From Echinostoma caproni (Eukaryota > Platyhelminthes > Trematoda > Plagiorchiida > Echinostomatidae): a DNA stretch of 10,187 nt. Shown piece by piece: positions 1 to 7,235 of the stretch. Numbering within the stretch: position 1 is the first letter of the stretch; each line of letters starts with the position of its first letter. A program made the translations under genes and the position numbers. Where the stretch lies: NCBI GenBank assembly GCA_900618425.1, contig UZAN01041911.1:43266-53452 (forward strand), in the 5' to 3' direction. A model generated the notes under the pieces. That model did not search any database. It worked only from the letters and a program-made list of their open reading frames with translations, and had not been told where the DNA came from.

Positions 1-176
1 ATGGTAGGCGAGTGTTTGGAAAAAAGTCACATTTGAAACCTAGCCTTTTATTTTTTATTTCCATGCTCGATGTTTTATTTTGTGTTAGCCAATTAGCTTT
101 ACAACGACGTTCGATTCGTTTATATACTGATCTTGGAGTATATTAAAAAGCATTTCGAAATATGCTCTTACTCGCA
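1..176. other. Left flank, no gene seen
   Basis: AT-rich sequence without a recognisable coding stretch on either strand. The inverted-repeat similarity of the adjacent PLE stops at about 177, so this is probably host DNA flanking the element. Confidence 0.5.
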
Positions 177-228
177 TTTAGAACACAATTTCAGACGAAC
201 AATTGTTTTCAATGATTCATAATCATGC
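177..228 (+). repeat. Left arm of 52-bp inverted repeat bracketing the PLE
   Basis: Read 5'->3' this arm begins TTTAGAACACAA and ends TCATAATCATGC. The reverse complement of 1736-1787 aligns to it without gaps at 44 of 52 positions. Weaker similarity continues inward (a shared TACAG after a 3-nt offset), but none is evident outward. The arm would be an inverted copy of the PLE 3' end placed in front of the truncated RT. Confidence 0.8.
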
Positions 229-263
229 TACAGCGTCGTGTGGAGAATTGGTCATCGATATGA

Positions 264-1491
264 TTTGACGAAGGGGAATCCGAGCTAGTGGAAACCATCC
301 AGTTTATCATAAAACATCTTACTGATAACGAAATTAATTTGAGGATACTCGCACAGAAGCTCTACGTGGACTTTTATTTCGGTGTACTAATAACGTCAGT
401 TTCTTTTCAAATGAACGACCTACCGACAAAAGGACGAAGTATCAATAGGATCATCACTAGGACCCCTTTTGGTGGATATTGTCATGGTGGTGATGAAGAA
501 TAATCAATTGAAAGGCACCGTCACTAGTCTTCATAAATATTATCGGTTTGTAAATGACATATTTTGTACAGATGATTCAAACTGCGAACTGGATCAACTA
601 GAAAAGTTCAACTGCGCGCACAAGGTCATAAAATTTACAATGGAGGTAAAAGCAGATGATTGAATACCGTTTCTGGATGTACTCCGCATTGGAATACGTG
701 ATGGATCTATACAACGCCTTGTGTACAGTAAGGAACCATGGAGTGGCTAATACACGAACTTTTACAATTATGTCCCAATCAAGCTAAAGAGTAACTTGAT
801 AAAATGTTTGGTATCTAGAGCTCGGATAATCTGTTCACAAGAAATACTGGAAGATGAACTCAAGCTTATCTTCAACGTGATCAGAACCAATGGCTACAAC
901 GACCGCTTCATTCAACGAAATATGATGGAACAGGTACCCAAGGTACACACCGATAGGGTTGAAAAGAAGGACCTGTTCGTTAATCTTCCTTTCAAGGTCG
1001 AAGTTACCAATGAAACCCTCCAGAAGACGACTGAATGCAGCGGTAAACGTCACATTCAACGCTGCGTACCTACGCCACTCTTTCAAAAGTTCGCCACTGA
1101 TAACCATACGCCAGAAAGCTAAACTACCGATTTTGACCGCTTCAGTGATTGTTTACCCGTTCAGATGCGTTTGTGACGCACACTACGTCGGTCGTAGGGC
1201 TCGGCAGTAATCTTTTGTTGTTGTCTTTCATGCGGATTGCATCCGCGCTGATTGAGTTAAGATGGTTCCGGATCTATCACAAGTGCGATTCTCGCTCACG
1301 TGCTAGACACTGGCCATCGTGTTAACTCAAGTGAAGCATTCCGCATTACTTATCAGGTTTCCCCGAAACGATCCAAATATGTTAAAATGTGTACTTTGAC
1401 CGTAACCTAGGTCATCTGTAATAAACATTAGACCTCCGAAATACGCGCTCAGAAGAGTCTTATCCAAGCTCTTAATTTCTCCCTTGGGTTA
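264..1491 (+). pseudogene. PLE reverse transcriptase / GIY-YIG endonuclease pseudogene
   Basis: My translation shows, in order: ETIQFI..HLTDNE (frame 3, about 288-375); CTNNVSFFSNE (frame 2, 383-415); GSSLGPLL (frame 1, from 448), matching the usual MGSPLGP RT motif; FVND (547-558) where YVDD is expected; PFLDVL (666-681); SRARIICS; and NGYNDRFIQ. After a frameshift near 1020, LNAAVNVTFNAAY leads into GIY-YIG residues VYPFRCVCDAHYVG (1151-1192). After another shift, ITSAILAHVLDTGHRVN (1276-1326) and IRAQKSLIQALNF (1441-1479) close the domain. In-frame stops lie at 661, 748, 1249, 1258, 1408 and 1429. The stop at 1408 sits where the nuclease catalytic Glu (xxEAxAI) is expected. Family assignment is strong; exact frameshift points are approximate. 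Confidence 0.85.
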
Positions 1492-1625
1492 GCGAATCGA
1501 CCCCTTCCAACTGCCCAAACACATACATTTTCACACAACAACACCGATCCCTCAGAACAGTGTCACACCACCAATGTGACATAATTGAAAATCCCGGAAG
1601 CACAGATCTGAGGATGTGGTGTGCA

Positions 1626-1662
1626 ACAAACACACACATACGCACACAGATACGCATACACG
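1626..1662. repeat. Degenerate CA-rich simple repeat
   Basis: An imperfect run of CA / CACACA / ACGCATA units in the 3' untranslated part of the PLE. It is short and interrupted. No function is implied. Confidence 0.5.
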
Positions 1663-1735
1663 AAGTGAACGATTCGTAACATTTTATTATTCTCCTCCCA
1701 GCGTCTAGGTTCTTCCCCTCATATGAACTGTAACG

Positions 1736-1787
1736 GTATGATTATGAGTTATTATAAACAATTGTTCACCTGAATTTGTGTTCTAAA
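1736..1787 (-). repeat. Right arm of 52-bp inverted repeat bracketing the PLE
   Basis: This is the partner of 177-228 in opposite orientation, about 245 bp downstream of the last GIY-YIG codon. It is therefore expected to lie in the 3' untranslated end of the element. Most of the 8 mismatches are transitions, as in an ageing repeat. Confidence 0.8.
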
Positions 1788-2151
1788 AAGTATATTATTG
1801 CTTGATTATCTGCCGTCGAATGTGCGGCTGTTTTGAAAATAACAAAAGAATCTGAAATATTTAGATTCAATGCATGCTATCGTTCCTACAAGAATGCAGT
1901 TTGTACCGAAATACAAATTACTGAACCGCGTTTTCTGAAACTGGAATATGCATTTTTGATAATCAAGAGATTACACTTTTCGGACACTTGAGTGCACTGG
2001 AATTTTCCTAGATCACAGTTTCCAAACATTTCTCACGTTTTAAAGCTTACTCGGGAAGTTGCGAGCTGATACCCTCAGGAGAGCACAATTATGATTTCCA
2101 ATTCACTCTTCCGCGCTCGTGTCCGTGTTCCTTTTCTGCTGCCCGCGGCAG
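1788..2151. other. Non-coding stretch, probable intron or 5' region of host gene
   Basis: No protein similarity was recognised. The last 30 bases form a good pyrimidine tract (TCCTTTTCTGCTGCC) ending in GGCAG, which is taken as the 3' splice site of exon A. Confidence 0.4.
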
Positions 2152-2257
2152 TGTGGAATATCGCATTAGTGCAGTCATGCAACATTCGGACGGGCTACGT
2201 CAACAGGTCGCTCATGGATTCCGAGTGATTCGGGATCTGATTATTGATCGGAACGCT
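2152..2257 (+). CDS. Putative host exon A (106 bp, unknown protein)
   Basis: A pyrimidine-rich tract ending CGGCAG precedes base 2152, and the canonical donor GTGAGT follows base 2257. Skipping the first base, the stretch reads VEYRISAVMQHSDG, continues through LRQQVAHGFRVIRDLI, and ends DRNA; a stop appears only inside the presumed intron (TAA at 2270). The exon enters in phase 2 and leaves in phase 0, which fits the phase-0 start of exon B. It is too short for a 60-codon ORF scan to report. I do not recognise the family. The composition looks like a soluble, helical segment. The partner exon upstream is outside or unseen. It could be chance, but two strong splice signals bounding an open, non-repetitive frame argue against that. 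Confidence 0.5.
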
Positions 2258-2269
2258 GTGAGTTGCAAG

Positions 2270-2298
2270 TAATCTTCGCAAACCAGTAGCGAAGATTA
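2270..2298. other. Perfect 10-bp hairpin, 9-nt loop
   Basis: TAATCTTCGC (2270-2279) is the exact reverse complement of GCGAAGATTA (2289-2298), separated by nine bases. It begins 12 bases after the first base of the proposed exon A donor GT, so in the transcript the stem would sit next to the 5' splice site. Confidence 0.7.
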
Positions 2299-2607
2299 GG
2301 TGTTTGTGGGCTTTTAGATTACAGATGATGTGAATAATAATCACTTAGTTTTCTAAGTTGATGGAATGGTGATACGTATAAATAAAAACCACTCAAAACG
2401 GAATGACAAACGTTTCAGTAAATGTGAATGTTGATGATTCGTTGGCGCTTGCCGTGAACTTTGTTTCTCGGTTCCTTGTTGCATTATGGAACCACCGCAT
2501 ACCACAATTTCAGGGTCATGGCGAAAATAAACTTACTTCTTATTGTTATCGTGATTCTCTGTATTCATTTTCTCCACATTTTTTCTCGTCTCTACCTGAA
2601 TCTCCCG

Positions 2608-2658
2608 TTTTATTATTATTATTATTATTAATAATAATAATATTATTATTATTATTAG
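2608..2658. repeat. TTA/TAA trinucleotide repeat with internal inversion
   Basis: About seven TTA units are followed by about four ATA/TAA units and then about five TTA units. The switch of strand makes the tract self-complementary and able to fold. It lies in the proposed intron between exons A and B. Confidence 0.85.
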
Positions 2659-2659
2659 T

Positions 2660-3058
2660 TCCCCGCTTTGGCACCATGTTTATTTGTAATACTCCCTCTG
2701 TCTATATATATGCAACATTGAATCCTCAGAAGATTAATCAAAAGTGTTGAGACGATCAGGTCTCCAAGTACATAACTTGTGTTTATGATTCCCAATTATT
2801 TGTTATAATGTAAAATAATATTGAAACCATGTCAAACGCTGATGAGATTTAAGGTCAATAGTCTGAGTATGAGAAACAAAGTAAGGATATATGTTGGTAT
2901 GTGCGGCTAAGCACCTTTGGATTTCCAGATCTACAGAGTAATGCGGTCGGTTAGAGTGAAGTGTTACTAAATAACCTCGTCAGTGAAGACCAGATTTTTT
3001 TCCAGATCGCTGAGCATTGATAATCAATAGAAAGTCGAGTAGCGTACAAAGACCTAGA
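2660..3058. other. Intronic stretch, nothing recognised
   Basis: AT-rich sequence with no convincing coding or structural signal. The 5' part of the second PLE copy (RT) was looked for here and not found. Confidence 0.4.
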
Positions 3059-3305
3059 CTTTTATCGATTTACTCATGCAGGTACGTATTTGGCGCAAAT
3101 TATGTAGGTGATACTTCAAGGTATACCTTCAACACAATCGAAGGTCACCTCATGGAAACCAAGGGAAAAATCGACTCAGAATACGTCTTCAAAGTGACAG
3201 CATAGACAATGGAATCGATTATTGGTCATGGATGAAGCCATTGTGATTCGCTTACTTGGCCCCACCTTTGCCACTAAGAAACATCCAGGTGCTCTAATCG
3301 TATAG
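3059..3305 (+). pseudogene. Second, separate PLE GIY-YIG endonuclease remnant
   Basis: Frame 2 reads LLSIYSCRYVFGANYVGDTSR, in the pattern of the GIY-YIG core (YxC..C.A.YVG.T.R). It continues with a histidine segment GHLMETKGKIDSEYVFKV that resembles the HLxETGHxxD block. After a stop (3203) and frameshift, MDEAIVIRLLGPTFATKKH (3228-3284) matches the closing block with the catalytic Glu (codon 3234-3236) retained. About 25 residues usually found between TSR and the histidine block are missing. It differs from the copy at 1151-1491, so it is an independent, older insertion. No RT was seen upstream. Confidence 0.6.
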
Positions 3306-3545
3306 GTCTATAGTCTGTAGACCGGATTTTGTCGAGTTTGTCAAGCGGAACACGGTTAAATCACTCGTTCACATACCGAAACAAGCTGTCGTCTGTCTTG
3401 ACTTCACTCTTAAGAGACTCAGACTACTTACAGTTAAACAATCCAACGGTTATCTTCGTGTAAACACCGTTGCAACCAGAAAACAGATCGTAGGTGAACA
3501 TTGGTTTTCGGTGATTTCACCATTAAACCTTTCAGACACCGGATG
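3298..3545 (+). other. Stop-free stretch of 82 codons, no ATG, function unknown
   Basis: Opening after the TAA at 3295-3297, this frame runs without a stop to the N at 3546. It includes RPDFVEFVKRNT, VVCLDFTLKRLR and KQIVGEHWFSVI. No start codon and no family match were found. Splice phases at the candidate sites (acceptors near 3305/3320, donor near 3493) do not fit exons A and B. If the N-spanning duplication is collapsed, the frame closes at TGA. It may be a decayed element or chance. Confidence 0.2.
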
Positions 3546-3559
3546 NCAGACACCGGATG
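3533..3559. repeat. 13-bp direct duplication around an N (assembly join)
   Basis: CAGACACCGGATG occurs at 3533-3545 and again at 3547-3559 with a single N between. This is most simply two contig ends that overlap by 13 bases and were joined with one N instead of being merged. Confidence 0.75.
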
Positions 3560-4227
3560 ATTAATGACACATTGAGAGAGAAACTTGTCACTCCCTCACC
3601 TCCTTGAAATCGTTAATTTACCTCGATTTTTTAACCCTACCACGTCACTCTCCCATTATTTTTCACATGAGTGTGACTGAAACGGCTTTAGGATACATTC
3701 ACCGATAACAATGATGTACAGTAGCAGTACAACCAAGCACCACTGAAAATCATCAGTCAGTTTCCGAATCGTTTTCCCACTATCGTCACGGGGATATTTA
3801 AGCGTGTTAAAACCAATGTGGATAATTACCTAATTATCTACTCCACCCAAGGAATTCAAACTATTAAAGAACGAATGGGATGTACGATTGTTAGGATAGT
3901 TATCCATCAACGTTTATATTCACATCTGTTCTTGATTCAGAAGACGGAACAATGAAGTTTCTGGTGAAATTGAATAGGTACAAAAACAACAGAAATGCTA
4001 GTCTTGAATAATGATGAAAAACATTTATAGTGTTGTCCAGCAGTTGTATGATGCAGTGACATTATTTCTGAATTTCACCAATCATTTCATACGAAGTACA
4101 AACAAACAAGATCTGTGAATTTCCGTTACAACAACGGAAATCAAAGTGAATATCATGTAAATCCAGTAATTTGGATCATATTGCTGCTTCTCTATGTGCA
4201 CAATTCATTTTCTTTTATTCCGGTCAG
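3560..4227. other. Intronic stretch, no gene recognised
   Basis: Neither strand gives a recognisable protein. The last 25 bases contain TTTTCTTTTATTCCGGTCAG, a good acceptor tract for exon B. Confidence 0.4.
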
Positions 4228-5106
4228 GACATTCCAAGTACGTATGCCTGTCCACCTATCAGTCGAAATTTCGTGAGTAGCTTTGACCTTTTCACTTCAA
4301 ATGAGGACATGAGCCCACTCATCAATTTGGTAAAACAGCGTGCTGGCTGTGATCCGGTCAACGAACCGAATAAAAAATGGGATTCCTCCGAGCGGAACGT
4401 CCATCGGCCACGGCAAAGCCTGTGGACCGTCGAATCTAATTTGAAACGACCGCATTTGCATAACTGGATTTTTTGCGGGAAGAGACCGGTGCGTGCTTCA
4501 TCTTTGTCATCATTGTGTTGTAACCGTCCCGGGGTTGATCAAAAATATCACACCTCTATTGAGGCCAGACGTTTGAGTAAACCAGGTGAAACAACAAAAC
4601 TTATATGTGATGATGAAGCCATTCACTTCACACTGAAACCAACCACCTGGAAGCAATATGTTCATCAGTGGTTCACGCGTCCCAGATCGTCCACCTCAAA
4701 AAACAACATGATCAGAAAGCTTGTTCGAATAAGTCGATGCACAGACAACACTTATTTATTGCCATCCTCATGGATTTCTCGCTCTTACACGTCAAGCTAC
4801 GGATCCCATCCAAGTGCTGCACTCGGTTCGCAAACGGGTTATGCCGTTTCGTGTCGNTTCGCCCTTATCCTAGCTCCGTCCACGGATTTGGTTAGTCCGG
4901 ATAATTTCCAGTGGTGTGCCTTATTCAGTGGCCCTTGTTCCAGACGTTCTAAACGAATGTGGAGCCCTTTGGCACGAGCTTTTGTGTCCTATTTTCTGGA
5001 GGACTGTTTTCATAAACGAACTGACGGGATCGAGCGATACACCTCGCGTGCCTGGTGGCGAAGTATTGTTAAACAACCATATCGAATATTTCTTGTCTTG
5101 CGACAG
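4228..5106 (+). CDS. Putative host exon B (879 bp, 293 codons, unknown protein)
   Basis: This is the longest open frame in the window. It is bounded by a pyrimidine-tract acceptor (GGTCAG before 4228) and the donor CAG|GTAGGT after 5106. The length is a multiple of three and both ends are phase 0, matching the end of exon A. The protein begins DIPSTYACPPISRNF and ends YRIFLVLRQ. It is rich in Ser, Arg and Trp and shows no signal peptide, transmembrane segment or motif I can name. One codon holds an N (4857), read here as a single base; if that gap is larger, the frame on either side could change. Under equal base use, 293 stop-free codons have a chance of about one in a million per start. Without a homolog, a coding transposon fragment cannot be excluded, but no RT, integrase or zinc-knuckle pattern is visible. 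Confidence 0.5.
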
Positions 5107-5720
5107 GTAGGTAGGTATATTATTATATTAGTACCGCAAACAGCTTTACATTGTGTGATGTTGTAGGGCTTATCAAATAAGAAGTATTTGTAATATGTGT
5201 CCGATGGTCTTTTGTACTCTAAAGTGCCGTCCTATTTTCTCTTGATGAGGAACTTCTTGCAGGATACCTGACAAGAAACGCTACCAAATAATCACGCTTC
5301 CATTTTTCCCAGAAAGATTTTTACCGAGGATACGGTCCTTGTAACTATGAAGCAGAGAGGAGCTTCCATCTGTCGCCTTGTATTTTGCGCATATATGGTA
5401 CATTGAAACGGACAGTTATGAGGCAGTTTGGATGATGTTTTATAAAATGAAAAGGGAGAATTCCAGTTTCTTTGACGTGGTATCCGTAGTTGTGATTGTC
5501 AAATAAAGGCATACATCGTTCTTGTTTTATACTGGTGGAAAAGCCTACTATTCATCCATCAAATTGAATCAATTGAAAAGGATACTTGCATACCCCAGGT
5601 GTTTAGGCGTTAATGGCAGCCAATAATGCGCACATATTAGGTTGCAAATTATAACCAGTACATGTTCAATCAACAACAAAAAACCTTCAAACCACCTTAC
5701 ATGAAACTATACATGTCAGT
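5107..5720. other. Intronic stretch after exon B, nothing recognised
   Basis: It begins with a 4-base tandem donor (GTAGGTAGGTAT) and is otherwise AT-rich, with no coding similarity on either strand. Confidence 0.4.
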
Positions 5721-5807
5721 TAGATGAAGTTTGTCTACTTAGGCTGGGTGAGAAGTGGCGTACTTTGTGACAGTCGACGCCCGTTACTTGTATCAGTATG
5801 TGTGGAT

Positions 5808-5983
5808 TGTAGCGGTCGATCGATTTTGTCACTGGCTGCACGCCTGTCCATCGGACTTCCGATTGACTGTCTACTCAGGGCTCAATCACTGAACTGTCCC
5901 GTTCTGTTCACTACCTGACCGAATTTTAGGCCACCTGTAGCAATAAATACGTTTTTGTACCCGTTGTTCTGACCACTGTTGCA
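5808..5983 (+). repeat. Possible solo LTR fragment (weak)
   Basis: The stretch is more GC-rich than its flanks, starts TGTAGCGGTC and ends GACCACTGTTGCA, giving an imperfect terminal inversion with TG...CA ends. It carries AATAAA at 5942-5947. No second copy, target duplication or TATA box was found, so the assignment is tentative. Confidence 0.2.
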
Positions 5984-5996
5984 AAAGGCAGTACAG

Positions 5997-6159
5997 GCAT
6001 ATGAAAATCGGAAACGTACCAATCCACATATTGGCACGCACCGAATTAACAAGCCCTCGGTCGAATCCCAGTGGATATGGGGTGCGTATATCGCTAATGA
6101 TCATCAACATGAAGAAAACCACCATACAGGGCTTCCGGCATATCTCAGTGATAATCGGA
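5997..6159 (+). CDS. Possible small host exon X (weak)
   Basis: A frame opening after GTACAG reads AYENRKRTNPHIGTHR and continues through ESQWIWGAYI to a GGA|GTGAGA donor. It enters in phase 0, as exon B requires, and leaves in phase 1. That fits a following exon starting at 6583 or 6598 but not one at 6672. The acceptor tract is poor. Product unknown. Confidence 0.2.
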
Positions 6160-6671
6160 GTGAGAGGTTGGCAATAAGAAAATGTAATCCATGTGTAACC
6201 TATTTGCTCATTGTTACTCCAAGCCAAACATTCTTTATCGGTGATTTTGTTTAGTTGTTTCACCAAACGACTCTAATTAGTTTGCGTGTGAATGTATATC
6301 AACACAGTGTTGTTATATAAAGAATAAACCATACAATTTTATTCAACGGTATAAATTTGATCACGGATTTACTGCGGAAGGTGATGACAAATCATGGTTA
6401 CATATTTCTTGTCTACCTAGGTATGCAACCATAGGATGTAATTTGAACTCGAATGTGTTATTATTGCTCCTTAAAAAGTACGCACAAATACCTCCTACGG
6501 ATTTCATATAACGTGCACTTTGGATCGAAATGCCAGTAAAACACTTTGAAAACTGAAGTTAGGTGGTTTTTTGGAGACTCAGACATTGGAATTACAGCTG
6601 ATGTACTCGTAACGTCTGGCATTATACAAGCGTTTTCTTTCTGGCTGATCAATCGGTCGTGCCCTTGTAAG

Positions 6672-6801
6672 GAAGCCACTTTTCAAGGTGATCCCCAAAA
6701 ACGTTTTGACAGTAAATTGAGGGATTTCAAGTACCCACAAACGGAAAACCTGTCTCGTTCTAGTCGCTTGTTAACCAAACAATTTCGGCGACGGGCTCAA
6801 G
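6672..6801 (+). CDS. Putative host exon C (start uncertain, unknown protein)
   Basis: The 3' end is set by the strong donor CAAG|GTGAGA at 6801/6802. The frame through it reads EATFQGDPQKRFDSKLRDF, then basic sequence ending LLTKQFRRRAQ. An acceptor at 6671 (CCCTTGTAAG, with CTGAT upstream as a branch site) gives a phase-0 entry that joins directly to exon B. Acceptors at 6582 or 6597 keep the same frame but need a phase-1 partner such as exon X. The exon leaves in phase 1. The downstream exon would lie beyond the Gypsy insertion, outside the window. The basic tail could be a nuclear-type signal, but that is only composition. Confidence 0.35.
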
Positions 6802-6878
6802 GTGAGACGCACAACATAACCCGCACTCCAGTCTGGACAGCCGAACTGCCGTCCTAGTTTGAAAAAGACTAATAGAAC

Positions 6879-7199
6879 TGTGAATGTCATACCCGAGTAT
6901 CTTCATGAACTTTATCCGTACAATGCGCACTGATCACGGCAAGACGTCCTTGGTATGGCANATGGCACGTGTCTCGTGTTCCTCCCTTGTCAAAAGTCGA
7001 TTCTTCAGAATGTGTTCTCGATATATTTTTAGTGCATTGGACACTAATCACATTTGGAAAGGGAATCATAGGCGTTTATATATAAAACTGAACCAATCAG
7101 ATTGTTCGGCGGACAAAATTAAAGTCGTATACGGACCAATCACGAAAATACAATTGATGCACTAAAATAAACGATCAATTCAAATAGCACTCTCCAACA
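6879..7199 (-). repeat. 3' LTR of the Gypsy element (inner edge good, outer edge uncertain)
   Basis: On the minus strand the LTR would start TGTTGGAGAGTGC at 7199, directly after a polypurine tract and about 40 bases after the pol stop, as in Ty3/Gypsy elements. A possible end, CATTCACA, lies at 6879, giving TGT...ACA ends. The outer edge cannot be tested because the 5' LTR is outside the window. One N lies at 6961. Confidence 0.45.
7075..7142 (-). promoter_or_regulatory. LTR promoter: TATA box and two CCAAT boxes
   Basis: Minus-strand transcription would pass two inverted CCAAT boxes (the identical 8-mer ACCAATCA on the + strand at 7092-7099 and 7135-7142) before reaching TTTTATATATAAA at 7075-7087. 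Order and spacing suit an RNA polymerase II core promoter in U3. Activity is not shown by sequence. Confidence 0.45.
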
Positions 7200-7209
7200 C
7201 ATCCTTCTT
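7200..7209 (-). promoter_or_regulatory. Polypurine tract of the Gypsy element
   Basis: The minus strand reads AAGAAGGATG immediately before the LTR start TGTTGG. It is purine-only apart from one T. This is where plus-strand DNA synthesis would be primed. Confidence 0.5.
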
Positions 7210-7235
7210 GTTTTGAAAGCTTTTCATTATGATCC

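Larger units (their letters stand above)
177..1787 (+). mobile_element. Penelope-like element, decayed, with inverted terminal repeats
   Basis: PLEs encode one protein, an RT joined to a GIY-YIG endonuclease, and are often 5'-truncated with terminal repeats in direct or inverted orientation. Here the RT is present only from its middle motifs onward, the endonuclease reaches its usual end, and an inverted repeat brackets both. The limits are set from the repeat arms. No target-site duplication was recognised. The copy is non-autonomous: the reading frame changes at least four times and has several stops. Confidence 0.75.

Noticed and set aside
835..1107. Minus-strand 90-codon ORF
   Set aside because: It is the antisense shadow of the PLE RT/linker region, whose + strand reading has clear motifs.
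1626..1662. Possible telomere-like or regulatory repeat
   Set aside because: It is only a degenerate CA-rich tract without a consistent unit.
2403..2750. 115-codon + strand ORF
   Set aside because: Much of it is a Leu/Ile run encoded by the TTA/TAA microsatellite, and the rest has no coding character or fitting splice phase.
5724..5918. 64-codon + strand ORF as a further exon
   Set aside because: The acceptor at 5742 gives phase 1, which does not follow exon B, and no good donor ends it.
6050..6075. tRNA-like B box (GGTCGAATCC) suggesting a tRNA or SINE
   Set aside because: It is one base short of the consensus, with no A box at the right distance and no cloverleaf.
5886..6266. Minus-strand 126-codon ORF
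   Set aside because: No family resemblance and no splice or promoter context; it overlaps the LTR-like block and possible exon X on the other strand.
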